Shown one piece after another: positions 1-11,975 of a DNA stretch of 64,000 nt (positions within the stretch are counted from its first letter, which is position 1; each line of letters starts with the position of its first letter). Both the position numbers and the translations under genes were made by a program. This DNA comes from Phycomyces nitens (taxonomy: Eukaryota; Mucoromycota; Mucoromycetes; Mucorales; Phycomycetaceae): assembly GCA_022702545.1 (NCBI GenBank), contig JAHRBC010000001.1, forward strand, positions 1,922,001 to 1,986,000. The letters are read 5' to 3'. The notes under the pieces are model-generated. The model did no database searches. It saw only the letters and a program-made list of their open reading frames with translations, and was not told where the DNA came from.

Positions 1-918
1 AAACCGTCTTAATAGAATAACAAGGGCTATAACAAGCACTGCTTTTTTCTCTATACCTTGAAATCCTTAAATGTATTTTAATACCCGATCACCTTTATGA
101 ATCTCTTTATTGAATGATTTATTTATTTATTATTTTCAAAGTAATAGTAATAATAATAATTATAATAACAATTATAATAATAATAATAATAATAATGATA
201 ATTAAATTCCACGTAACTAAAATCCAGAGTGTCTAGCTGATCAACTGTTAATGATGACAATGATGATGTTAATGATGATGATGATGGCAAGGTCCATATA
301 TATATATATATACTATATTATATATTTTATAATATGATACATTTTAAAATGCGCGTTTCTTTATTTTTATTTTATAGAATTAAATAAAATATAAAAAAAA
401 TATAAAAAATATAAAAAAAAAACCAGACGCGCAAATGCGTGACATTTAAGAACATTCAAATTCCGGAGCGCGTAATTTTCGCGCTTTTTTTTTTGCAAAA
501 AGGGGTTCAGGCACGCTTTCATATTAGATTTAACTTTTTTTTTTTTCCTTCTTCTTTTCGTCTTGGTTCTGATACACGCGCCAAGGCACGAACAATAGGC
601 TTCACTAGAGCCAATCTTGTGTTTTTTCTCACTCTCTATTTTTTTTAATAATAATAAAATAATAATAATTAAAAAATAAATTATAGACCCTTGGATTTTT
701 TATTTAAATATATTTATAAATGATATAATGTCTATACATGTATATAGCTTTATACATTTTATTCATATATATATATATATATATACTCATACCATTTTTC
801 AATTGTCCATATTTTCTCTTTTCCTTTAAGCTTGGTTACTGCTTTCAATAATTTTCTATACATTATTACTATTATTACTATTTTTTAATTATTTTTACAT
901 ACTTTTTGTTTAATTATA
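1..918. other. AT-rich intergenic DNA with simple repeats
   Basis: No supportable gene. The stretch holds TAA/ATA runs (about 140-200), a GAT/ATG-rich patch (about 250-285), TA dinucleotide runs (about 298-325 and 765-785) and many poly-A/T tracts. A 69-codon open frame at 439-648 is Phe-rich and low-complexity and is not credible as a gene. Confidence 0.6.
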
Positions 919-1528
919 ATGTATCACACCGATTTAAATACCACTTTACACCTCTCAGAACACCATCTTCCTCCACATGACAGTCCTCCCTCTGCGATAA
1001 AGAGCCCATCACATCACCACCACCAGTACACCCAGGGTACTGAGAAAGATGTCACCAAAGTAAGAATCTGGATCCCTTGTATATCAATAAACCATCATTA
1101 CAACATTACCATTCTCGCCTCCATGTTTTTCTTTAATATTTGTTATATAAATAAATAAATAATACGATAAATTGTATCTTTAGCACCTAGAGATCCTAAA
1201 GACTCGTCTTGGATTTGCTCGTTTCAAATTAAAAAACGGTTGGGAAAAAAACGGCCTTCAGGATGTCGAGGGCATGTGGAAAGAAAGACAAAAGAAGATA
1301 GTCGATCAGATACCAACTCCTCGGATGACTCAACGTGATATAATTGAAAAGCGTGTCTATATTCAATCTCCCGGTGCACGATCCGCACAGACCAAGAGAG
1401 CAAGGTTAACGCGCTCCCTATCCAACCCAACTGAACTCTTGGATTCCAAAGATCGCACAGACTCCCTTACGTTTGCCTGTGCAACTGCAGCATACAGACC
1501 AAGGGCAAAAGACGATAGTTTTCTATAG
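919..1528 (+). CDS. Small Whi5/Nrm1-domain (GTB motif) protein, putative G1/S transcription repressor
   Basis: Two exons, 919-1059 and 1184-1528, joined in phase 0 across a GTAAGA...TTTAG intron, give a 161-residue protein. Exon 2 opens with a segment reading LEILKTRLGFARFKLKNGW followed by EKNGLQDVE (about residues 49-76). This matches the short Whi5/Nrm1 family motif (L..RL..A..K...GW....L.E.E), by which Whi5, Nrm1 and Whi7 contact SBF/MBF factors. By family knowledge such proteins repress G1/S genes or act in negative feedback. The N-terminus is His/Pro/Ser-rich and the C-terminus is basic with several S/T-P sites, including one at IPTP, as expected for CDK-regulated disordered proteins. 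The start is the first in-frame ATG after a TA-rich leader. Target factor and exact orthology (Whi5 or Nrm1) cannot be decided. Confidence 0.75.
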
Positions 1529-2439
1529 TTTTCATTCTGGCCATTCCAATTCACTAGTGTAGTTGCTTGGTCAAGGTCGAATTTGATTACTTATTATTAT
1601 TATTATTGTATTATTGTATTAAACATTTGAATATCCATATATCTCTAACAACCTCTACATCTTATGTATTCAGATGTCAATATCCACTCCATATTCAATT
1701 GACTATCCTCATTTGCCAATTCTGGTACACAATAAACATTCTGATCCCATTCTACAAAGTTTCCTTTTACCAGCCAGACCAATAGTCTTTCTAGTCTCTG
1801 GTCCAAGACTTGGCTGCACCATTCGATCTCTAGCCCATCTGCCACAAGCTGATCACTGTCCATGTACGTCTCTTGCAAGATAAGGCTGGGGTCTGTATTG
1901 GGGACCATAGTTAGGTATGTCGAGATAGGCATCAGGGAAAGAAAGGATCTCGATCAAACCATCCTTGACATTATTAACAAAAAAAATGGCCAACAATAGA
2001 GCCTTGGACAATGGATATTAAAGAGATGCCGATTGTATAAACGGAATATTATGGTCAAGATAGGCCGATTATTGATCCTATATTAGATCCATTATATCCT
2101 GGTGTCTTTAGCCCCAGAATGGTATCGAGACCATCATGTTTGATTAAGGAAAGTACACGCAATTCTAGTTTTACAACATTTTCTTACACTTGGCATTCTT
2201 ACTAATTCAAAGGCAAGTCAGATGGCTCATTTCTCCAATAATCGAAATTTTTGGGTATCAATCTTAAAATTCACAATATGATTTCTGTATTTTACCCGTT
2301 ACCGTGTCCCCCCATTTATTTCATGAAATCAATCATTCAATTTTTTTTTTAAAAAAAACAATACAGAAAAATATCATTCAATAAAGCCAGACATTAGAGG
2401 AGGTCAATTATATACACCAAATCACCCCAAAGCACATTC
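1529..2439. other. Intergenic stretch with an unassigned minus-strand open frame
   Basis: A 95-codon minus-strand frame at 1645-1932 has protein-like composition (DQLVADGLEIEW, QRLERLLVWLVK), but no family is recognised. The DNA just upstream on that strand reads plausibly in a different frame, which suggests a broken gene or transposon relic. There is no convincing promoter or splice structure. Confidence 0.35.
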
Positions 2440-2940
2440 AATCATCTATCCTTGCACCTATAGCCACCCTTCCTCCTCCATTTTCTCGCGCCCCAGAAAA
2501 CCAGTGGCCCATATTTTGGAACTCCAGTCTTCCAACACAGCATCCTCATAGTCTGGGGGAGACTGATAGATCAAAAAATTCCATGTCACCAAAGATTATA
2601 TGACAGGAGAGTCAAGGATGTTGAAAGTCCAAATTGTATGATTTGCACCAACCTAGATGATTAATAGCATATTTTTTGGGGGGGATTGCCCTTTAAAAAG
2701 ATCAGTATGGAATATCATTGCCAACAGATTCATATCTAACCATGCTACACTGCAATTTGTACATCTCACACTGCCTTTGCCCTCCAACATCAATAAAACT
2801 CAAAAACACCACTGCCAACATACACACTGTACTAGGTTGCACTCCTAATGATATCTGGTCCGCTCATCTCAGACTACTATTTGATGATATACCGCTTAAC
2901 CCCAACTTGACAGCCCCAATAGCTACGTTAGCTATTTGAT
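2440..2940 (+). mobile_element. Decayed C-terminus of a LINE-type (non-LTR) retrotransposon
   Basis: On the plus strand, broken frames read in order FWNSSLP, ILIVWGRLIDQKIPCHQRLY, DRRVKDVESPNCMIC, then after two stops and a +1 shift CPLKRSVWNIIANRF, ending in WSAHLRLLFDDIPL. The order (W..L......CH.RLH.R....S..C..C....E...HLF..CP....VW) is that of the zinc-binding tail that follows the reverse transcriptase of fungal LINE elements. At least two frameshifts and two stops show it is dead. No reverse transcriptase or endonuclease core was found upstream, so only the 3' end survives. Confidence 0.6.
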
Positions 2941-3551
2941 GGGTTGAAGCAGAGGAGTCTTTAGATCTAGTCCTCTAGATATATACATGTTACACACGGT
3001 TAATTAAAACCCAATAAACAATACAAAAAGATTATTCAATAATAATAATATAAAAAAAAGTTATGATTCTCTTGGCTCAATGGATTTTATGCATTCTGAC
3101 CGCAGTAAAATCCAATCGGCACTGAGAAATGCATCAAGCAATTCCATGTATATAGATACATGATTTTCAACCTGATCTGAACAGATCGACCGTATATAGT
3201 TAATAAACCACTTTTTATTATTTATTTTACTGCGGCAAGTCTCTTTGATAGATCTATTTACAGACCTTTACGGGCCGTAAACACTCCATGTTGTAACCAA
3301 GATGCCATTGTCAATGTAAGCAAAAAAAAAGCTCAGCTCTTCATTTCGGTGCGGGTATATTTGAGCCGTCTTTGAGAGTATTTTGGGTTTTATTTTGGTA
3401 CGATCTATAGCCAAATTCTAAGTTTATGATTCGACATCAAATCAGCATAGACGTACAGAGTCCTGTTTGTATAAATACCGCTTGATATTCTCTCGTGGAT
3501 TTCCAGATCTCCTCAGTAAGCATATTTTCCTAGCATCTCTTGTGCTTCGAG
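2941..3551. other. Upstream region of the ABC transporter
   Basis: No gene seen. The region contains AT-rich runs and presumably the promoter of the ABC transporter gene. A TATA-like box lies about 80 bp before the start codon and is listed separately. Confidence 0.5.
3470..3477 (+). promoter_or_regulatory. TATA-like box of the ABC transporter
   Basis: TATAAATA lies 75-82 bp upstream of the ATG at 3552, in the usual range for a short 5' leader. Inference from position and sequence only. Confidence 0.45.
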
Positions 3552-6500
3552 ATGGCAGAGAATATACGAACCGATCTAAAGTCGTCTGATGGCAAATATG
3601 AAGTTCATCATCAGTCATATCCCAACTCGGTTGAAACAATAATCGAAGGCACTGTTGGTACACATGGAACCTATGGTGAATCCGAGTCCAATGCAGTTAA
3701 TATCGAAGGTACGCTTTACAGACATCAATATCTATCTGTTTACTAAATCAACAAATATAGAGGCCATTGGTCAATACGAAGAGCTCAAACGCGAGTTTAC
3801 TTCCTTGAGTCACAAATCATCCCACGCAGGAAAACTCGAGGAAGGAAATGCTCAATCAGATGCCTTTGATCTCGACGAATTTCTCCACGGTGTATCTTCC
3901 GAGGCAGATAAGGCTGGACACACAAAGAAGCATCTGGGTGTAATCTGGAGAGACCTGGTCGTAAAGGTAGATATTATATCTTTTTTTTTTGTTTTTAATC
4001 GAATCTAACCTTTTTGTTTCCACAAGGGAGTTGCTGCAGAAGCCAATACCATTGCCACTGTTGCTAGTTTCCCACTAGGCTTCTTCCGCTCGCTCGGATC
4101 CTTCTTGTTCAAATCAAAGGTTCCTGAAAGAGTCATCCTTCGTGGCCTTACCGGTTTCTGCAAAGATGGAGAAATGGTACTTATCCTTGGTCGTCCAGGT
4201 GCTGGCTGCACAACACTGCTCAAGATTATTTCCAACCTACGCAAATCTTACACTACAATTGAAGGCCACGTATCTTATGGAGGCATTGATCCTGTCACTT
4301 TTGCTGACCAGTACCGCGGCCAAGTCTGCTACAATGAAGAAGAGGATCAACACTATCCTACCCTTACTGCTAAGCAAACCCTTCAATTCGCACTGCGCAC
4401 GAAGACCCCGGGATCGAGACTTCCAGATGAATCCAGGCATGATTTCGTGAACCGGGTTCTCTACATGCTTGGTAATATGCTTGGTCTAACCAAGCAGATG
4501 GACACAATGGTCGGCAATGCCTTTGTACGAGGTCTGTCTGGCGGTGAACGCAAACGTCTCTCGATTGGCGAACAAATGACAACATCTAGTACCATCAACT
4601 GTTGGGATTGCTCCACTCGCGGTCTTGATGCTGCTTCTGCCCTTGATTTCGTCCGTTCTCTTCGCATAATGACAGATGTACTCAACAAGACCACAGTGGC
4701 TACTTTCTATCAGGCGTCCAATAGCATCTTCAACCTCTTTGACAAGCTCATCCTTCTTGATGACGGCTATTGTCTCTATTTTGGCCCTGTAGAACAAGCC
4801 AAGCCATACTTTGAGAAGATGGGTTTCTTTTGTCCTCCACGAAAATCCACTCCCGATTTCTTGACTGGTATCTGTAACCCTTTGGAAAGAGAATTCCAAC
4901 CCGGTTTCGAAAAATCTGTCCCACAGTTTGCACACGAGTTCCAAGATCGTTACCTTGGTTCTGACATTCACCAATCGATGATGGCTGAGCTGGAAGCCTA
5001 TGAGAACCAGCTCTCAAGTGATAACCAGGCTCAAGAATTTAAACAGGCCATGAACGAGGAGCACCAGAAACGTGCTTCAAACAAGAGTCCCTTTATTGCC
5101 TCGTTTTACCAGCAAGTAGTCGCTCTCTTGATCCGTCAATATTATCTCCTCATCAAGGACAAAGAAGCTCTGTTTTCTCGCTATGGCACAATCCTGATCC
5201 AGTCTCTTATCACGGCTTCTTGCTTTTATGATCTTCCCCTCAGTGGAATCGGTGCATTCTCACGTGGTGGTGCTCTGTTCTTTGCTGTTATCTTCAACTC
5301 CTTTATTGCTCAGAGTGAACTCATTCGATTCTTAATGGGTCGTCCTGTCCTAGAGAAACACAAGCAATATGCTCTCTATCGCCCTTCTGCATTCTATATC
5401 GCTCAAATGCTCATGGATGTTCCATATGCCCTTCTCCAAGGTAAGAATCATTTCTATAAAGTCAATAGTAATCTAACAACCTCTCTAGTCTCTCTGTACT
5501 CCTTATGCTCTTACTTTATTATTGGTCTCAACATGACGGCCGGAAAGTTCTTTACTTTCTTTGTCTTGTTGTTCTTTATCAATATGACTATGAACGGTTT
5601 CTTCCGTATCTTTGGTGCAATCACCAGGAGCTTCTTTATTGCCACCCAGTTGTCTGGTATTGTGCTGGTTTCAGCAATTACCTATGTTGGCTACAGTAAG
5701 TATCATTTACTCCTCAATATAATTATTTTTTTAACATATTTTTTTTTCAATAGCAATTCCTTACCAAAAGATGCATCCCTGGCTCTACTGGCTCTACTGG
5801 GCTAACCCTCTGGCTTATGGTTACAAGGCCCTTTTGATCAACGAAATGAATGGCCAGGAATACACTTGTGAAGGTGCCGGAAACGCTGTTCCCTATGGTC
5901 CTGGATATGACAACTGGGACTACAAAGTCTGCACTATGACTGGTGGTGTCTCTGGCGAGAGCTTTGTCAAGGGCGAGTCCTATCTTATGGAGGCACTGAC
6001 CTATAGACCATGGGAAGCTTGGGCGCCTGATTTTATTGTCGTCATTGGCTTCTTCATCCTGTTTACACTTCTCTGCGCGCTTGCTATGGAGTACATTGAC
6101 TCTAGTGGTGGTGGAACTACTACCAAGTTTTACATTCCCGGAAAGGCTCCCAAGCCTCGCACAGATCAAGAAGAAAACGAACGTCGCAAGCGTCTTGCAA
6201 AGATTACTGACGAAATGGACGGAATCTCTACCGGTACTACCTTTTCGTGGCAGCATGTCAATTACACTGTTCCAATTCCTGGTGGCAGCCTCCAACTTCT
6301 CAATGATATCAATGGTATCGTCAAGCCAGGCCATCTCACTGCTCTCATGGGCTCTTCCGGAGCAGGAAAGACCACTCTTTTGGATGTTTTGGCTCGTCGC
6401 AAGACCACCGGATTTGTCGAGGGAAACATTATTCTCAATGGCGAAGCTCTTATGAATGATTTTGAGCGCATTACTGGCTATTGTGAGCAGATGGATATTC

Positions 6501-8131
6501 ATCAACCTGCTGTCACTGTCCGTGAAGCTCTTCGATTCTCTGCTTATCTCCGTCAAGATGAATCTGTTCCAAAGGCCGAAAAAGATGATTATGTTGAAAA
6601 GATTATCCAGTTGCTCGAGATGGAAGACATTGCCGATGCTCAGATTGGCATGGTTGAATACGGCATTGGTATCTCTGTCGAAGAGCGAAAGCGTCTCACC
6701 ATTGGCATGGAATTGGTCGGAAAGCCCCAGCTTTTGTTTTTGGACGAGCCTACTTCCGGTCTTGATGCCCAAAGCTCCTATAACATCATTCGCTTTATCC
6801 GCAAGCTCGCTGATGCAGGCTGGCCCGTTCTGTGCACTATCCATCAGCCTTCTGCTATCCTATTCGGCCATTTTGATCATCTTTTGCTACTTGTTCGTGG
6901 TGGAAAGACGGCCTACTATGGCGAGATTGGCCCTGATGCTCACACAATGATCGATTACTTCCAGTCCAACGGTGGTCCCATCTGTCCTCCTGAAGCCAAC
7001 CCTGCTGAATATATTCTCGAGGTTGTTGGTGCTGGTACCGCCGGAAAGGCTGTTCGTGACTGGTCTGAAGTATGGGCTGGATCAAGAGAAGCCAGAGCAC
7101 TCGATGCCGAGCTTGATGCTATTGAGAAAACTGCCAACAAGAATCCCACTAGAGAAGCTCGTACATATGCTGCCTCCCACTGGACTCAGTTTAAGCTTGT
7201 TCACAACCGAATGGCCTTGGCTTACTGGCGCTCTCCTGATTACAACTTTGGTCGTTTCTTCAACATTGTTGCCACTGCTCTCATCAACGGTTTCACCTAT
7301 TGGAAGCTTGGGCATTCTGCTTCAGACATGCAAAACAAGCTTTTTGCCCTCTTTTCTACCTTTATTATGGCTATGACTCTTATTATTCTGTCTCAACCCA
7401 AGTTCATGACCGAACGTCTATTTTTCCGTCGTGAATATGCCTCTCGCTACTACAGTTGGTTCCCATGGGGACTATCAGCTGTCTTGGTCGAGATTCCCTA
7501 TGTTTTTGTATTTGCAGCATTTTTCCAGTTCTGCTTCTACTGGACTACTGGTATGTCCAACGTTGCCGAGTCCGGTGGCTACTTTTACATCATGGTCGTC
7601 TTCCTTGTCCTCTGGGCTGTCACTCTTGGTTTCGTTATTGCAGCCGCCTCTGAGCTCCCCACAATGGCCGCTGTCATCAATCCCTTGGTCATGTCTCTCC
7701 TAATTCTTTTCTGCGGTCTCATGCAGCCCGAGTCTGCCATGCCAACCTTTTGGAGAAGATGGATGTACTGGCTCGATCCATTCCATTACTATGTCGAAGG
7801 CCTTGCTGTAAATGAACTTGAGAACCTAACGGTCGTGTGCACAGACGATAATCTCCTAAAGTTCTCTCCTCCTCCTGGCCAGACATGTGGCGAGTACATG
7901 AGCAACTACTTTTCATATGGAGGTCCTGGTTACATTGCCAACCCTGATGCTATGCAGCCTGAACAATGTGGTTACTGCAATTATAAATCGGGTGAGCAGT
8001 ATTACTCAACTGTCTATGGTTGGGATGCTGCTAACAAGTGGCGTAACTTTGGTCTTATTATCTGCTACTTTACTTTCAATACCCTTGTGTTCCTTTCATT
8101 GGTATACTGGAGAAGAAAGGGAAGACGATAG
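3552..8131 (+). CDS. PDR-type (ABCG, full-size) ABC transporter
   Basis: Five exons (3552-3708, 3761-3966, 4027-5440, 5489-5695, 5754-8131) encode 1453 residues in the fungal order NBD1-TMD1-NBD2-TMD2. NBD1 has the degenerate Walker A GRPGAGCTT near residue 176, signature VRGLSGGERKR near 288 and the altered Walker B region CWDCSTRGLD near 314. NBD2 has a canonical Walker A GSSGAGKTT near 861, a degenerate signature (SVEERKRLTIG) and FLDEPTSGLD near 989. This asymmetry, with one degenerate site in each half, is the family rule for Pdr5/Cdr1-like pumps, so it is not damage. Both membrane domains are present, with the large Cys-rich extracellular loop before the last helix. It is expected to sit in the plasma membrane and export drugs or lipids; the substrate cannot be read from sequence. 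All introns are 48-60 bp. Confidence 0.95.
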
Positions 8132-10961
8132 ATGGGATGTATTAAAACTATCTCTAATTAATTAATTAATCGACTATTCACCTTTACATATATAATTTAA
8201 CGTATATTAATACTGTATTATCTTTATCATTTAAAACAAAACAGTTAACAACTCTATATTTATGATATTTATAAATTCTCTAATAAAAAAAACTGTCATT
8301 TTTTATCATTGTGGTTGTCTGTACTTGACAGACAAAGTTGTCTATAGACTGCCAAGGATAGATACTCGAAAACAAAAATGCAGCCTAGAGGACTGACATG
8401 CCATTTGCAAGTCTTTTATCACTCAATAAACATGACCATATACATACTATTGGTGTACATTTATCAACACATAGCCCAAGATATTTAACCTTGCTTGAAT
8501 CCTAAAAGTAATCATGTGAGACATATTGAATGTGTCGTTGTAGTAAAGTGTTTTTAATTAGCAAAATGTCTGCCAACTCATCCCAAATGATCTCTTGTTT
8601 TTTTTGGTCTCTGTAAATTGGACAATTTAAACAATTTCTGATACAATTTTTGGGATTTTTGAAAATCTTGAATATATATAAATCTTTTATATATATATAT
8701 AATTAAAGGTGGGGTGGAATGCTCCATACAAATATATTTACCGAAATATAAAGGATTCTAGAATTTACGGAATTCGTAAAGTAGTATATATAAAAGGGAA
8801 CTGGGCTATTTTTGTTATATGGAAAAGCATTATTCCGCATTGATATTTCCGATCCGGTGGCAATCAGATTTTAAAAAACACATGTCACTAGAGCTTTAAG
8901 TTTTGAAAGGATACATCATCTATGCATCATTTATACTAGTATATTTAAATAGTCACAAGCCCTTTTGTGAAGCATTCAAAACATATGATATCCAGTGAGC
9001 TTAAATGGACACGGGATAGAGTATACTAATATAAGATCAATATTTTTATATCTATTATACTTTATTCTGTAATTAAAAGCCCATAGTAACTGGGGCCTAT
9101 AAAAAGTTTATTTTATTTTCTATTTTAAATACCCATACGTATCAAGAGAATACATAATACATGTACTCCTTGGTATATTTATCCGAGCCGTCTATCTGTA
9201 CCATTAACAGTAAATACTTTTGGCTAGTCAATGTTATTCCGAGTATAGCAGACGATAAGTTTGGACAACCAAAAAAAAAACTATTTTCTCATATTTACCT
9301 TTTCTTTTTTTGTTAGTGCTAACAAAGGCCAAGCCAACTCTCAGAATACCAACCACAAAATATCATTGTGTTTCACACGATCTATATAACGACAATTACT
9401 TTTCAACCAGATCCAATTTAACCAACTGCCGTACCTTATTTCAACAAACATTGGCCTGGAATAATGTAACTAGAAAGTGGTGGACTACCAAACAGATACC
9501 TTTGATATGTATACTGATTTATACTCGTCTTTGGTCCCTACCAATTCTCCAACTCCTTTTCAGTCTATACAATATTCTTCTACTCAAAGTGCACGGACCA
9601 CTTTGAGGTGACTCGAAAATAAATAATCGCCTTTCTTGGACCTGTACTCCGTTTTTAAGTTGCTACTATACCGATCAAGTCCAATTCTCAATTATTTGTT
9701 GATAAGCGTCTTTTTCTTCTTTTTTTAAAAAAAAGAAAAGGTCATTGATAATCAGACATATTGTCAATGAACTGTAGCTTCAGGTTGGATTACTACTGTC
9801 AGTATTTGTATTAGTATGGACTGACAATAATATATCAAGCTCATAATCTACAGCATAACCACGCTTAAAGTTATTCTCTAGCCAATACTGCCGAAATATA
9901 TCCGTATTGCTAAATAAAAAATAAATTCGCATTGAAAAAAAAAGTTTAAAGATTCCAGATATACTTTTGTGATTATACAGGGATACCAGAATCCCCAGTT
10001 AATCAAACTCTTAATATTCAAGTTATAAATAGAAAGAATCTATCATTATTATTTCTGAATTAAAATGGCTTATGACATGCTTATTGACAACAGAGTCAGT
10101 ATGATTAGTAAAGAGTGCTGATATAAACCAATGGTCAATGTCATGGCAACAGCTGATTAACATTTATTACCATGTATTTATAAAGTTTTCTTTTTCTTTT
10201 TAGAAAATATTATTATTCCTAAATGTCAATACAGTACGTGTAATTGTTTTTCACATTTGCATAATAGCCATGGTTTCCAAGTAAACTAATGACACATTGT
10301 TCAACGTATAAAGGGTTTATATATGGATGTATTATTTGATAACAAAATCTAGACAAATATTATTTTTAACAGATATTTATAAAATTAGCTTGAATACGTT
10401 TAAACCTGGTTAGGTTTTAATTTTGTTTATTAAACACGGGCAACGTATCAAGACCCAAATATTCATTACATTATCCTGTCTTTCCACCAAGAGTCTATTT
10501 GTGATACTTTCTTTTTGAAGTTGATATGTTCCTAAATGTCATGTCCTTTCTTTTTTTTTCAAGTAAATTGGTTGTAAAAGAGGCATGTCTTTATTTTATA
10601 ATTAGTACCGAGAGTTGGGGTTGATAGATAGGATTCTTGATTACTATCATTTACAAAATCTTGATATCAAGCTATGTTCACTCAAAGGGGGTTGAGCCAT
10701 ATACAACAACTTGTATTTTTTAGTGTAAAACAAGAAAAAGTGCTTTTCTATTTATTTAGTTATTTATTGTCAACCATATTTACAAGTTTTTTACGTATGA
10801 AAAGCTGATTCCACATGTACCAATACTATTATCATTCTTTATAGATTGGATATCAAATGTGAATAATATGTAGTTTTGACAAGGTTGGCTTAATGATAAT
10901 ATTAAACTGACTGTATGTATAATCTTTGGCGGGTGTACCTCTTAATTCATTTTCTTCTTCT
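8132..10961. other. Gene-poor AT-rich region
   Basis: About 2.8 kb with no recognisable gene. A weak plus-strand open frame near 9310-9606 is preceded by an acceptor-like TTTTTGTTAG. Another frame of the same stretch reads Q/N-rich and then TDTFDMYTDLYSSL before a stop at about 9607, but stops interrupt it. The rest is homopolymer-rich DNA. Confidence 0.5.
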
Positions 10962-11480
10962 TCAAAAGTCCAGCACTAATTGTGGGAGGATGATTTCGAG
11001 ATGTTCAATATCGATTTTGCGAGAGGCATCTTTAGGAACCCCAGGTTTCTCAGCTTCATCAGAAGCTCGATGGACAGCCTCTAGAGATAAAAAAAAATAC
11101 ATTTACATGCCATGCAATAAAACCCACCCTTTAATCCAATCTACTACTAACTACTCTGGTAGCAAAATAATATTTAATCCCTTTTTATTGTCTTGTTTTT
11201 GAATCTATACGCAAATGTACTTTTTAGTATTATTATTACCTGCTGTGAATAACCTAAGGAATTCGCATGAGAGTGCTAATGCATCCTTGCTGACTATGTT
11301 TATAATTGAGTTTACCATTTCTTTATTTAAAGAAGAAGAAAAATTAATACTTTTAACATTGTTTTCTCCCCAGGAATGTTTAAACATGGCATGGACAGTT
11401 TCCTGCAAGTACGTTTAGCATGGTTGCTGGCCTGTACTTTGACCTACAGATGGGAATGTGTCTTGTTCGGGTTCATTCAT
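10962..11480 (-). CDS. MHF2: CENP-X / MHF2 histone-fold protein
   Basis: Three exons (11448-11480, 11240-11402, 10962-11080) give 104 residues. The C-terminus reads EAVHRASDEAEK, then KIDIEHLEIILPQLVLDF, matching the diagnostic CENP-X ending (VDVDQLEKVLPQLLLDF in human). The middle exon supplies the first helices of the histone fold (ETVHAMFKHSW ... NKEMVNSIINIVSKDALAL). By family knowledge it pairs with CENP-S/MHF1, both at kinetochores and in the FANCM/Mph1 DNA-repair complex. The first exon, only 11 codons (MNEPEQDTFPS), was chosen because the 45-bp intron GTAGGT...TTGCAG places ETVHAMF in frame at the family's usual N-terminus. An alternative start at the internal Met would delete part of helix 1. 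Confidence 0.88.
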
Positions 11481-11975
11481 TGTCAATGGTTGAATTCCAT
11501 CTTTTGTTTTCCTTTAATTTGACGCCTAGACTTGCGTATGTGTGACGGTATTATTGTTTGGCGGCTTATTGGATTCAAAGACACTACAAAGCAAGCTGTG
11601 TAGCCATATACGTTTTGGCCATGGCTTTTCTATATATTGCGGCTGAATGGCCTTTTAGTATTGGCAAAATAAAATAAAAAAGATAAAAACGTACAACAGT
11701 GCAGTACAGGACAGTACAGTACAGTACAGGACAATGCAGTACAGTATGATACAATTGGTTCAAATACAAAGCCTAACTATCGATGGTCATATATGCCGCG
11801 CACGGCCCACTCACATTGGTTGTAATGTATGTTTCATTGCTAAATACAAGCGCTTTCCAATTCAATTATTTCTTTTTTATTATCATCATCATTGATTAAA
11901 TAACCAGTAAAGATTGTGCATTGAGGAAGATAAAAAAATTGTGGATAATGTTCCAAAAGGGCGTTTGAATGACCA
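11481..11975. other. Intergenic region with a pentamer repeat
   Basis: No gene is seen. An imperfect ACAGT/ACAGG pentamer array is annotated separately. Confidence 0.5.
11694..11747. repeat. Imperfect ACAGT pentanucleotide array
   Basis: About ten units of ACAGT with ACAGG and GCAGT variants, directly readable in the sequence. It is a simple microsatellite between two convergently spaced minus-strand genes. Confidence 0.8.

Noticed and set aside
4486..4974. Long minus-strand frames inside the ABC transporter (for example 162 codons here, 365 codons at 5747-6844)
   Set aside because: Shadows of the strongly biased plus-strand coding sequence. The plus-strand product is an unmistakable full transporter.
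9310..9606. 98-codon plus-strand frame with acceptor-like sequence at its start
   Set aside because: Begins at a non-ATG codon, other frames look equally protein-like, and no family or neighbouring exon supports it.
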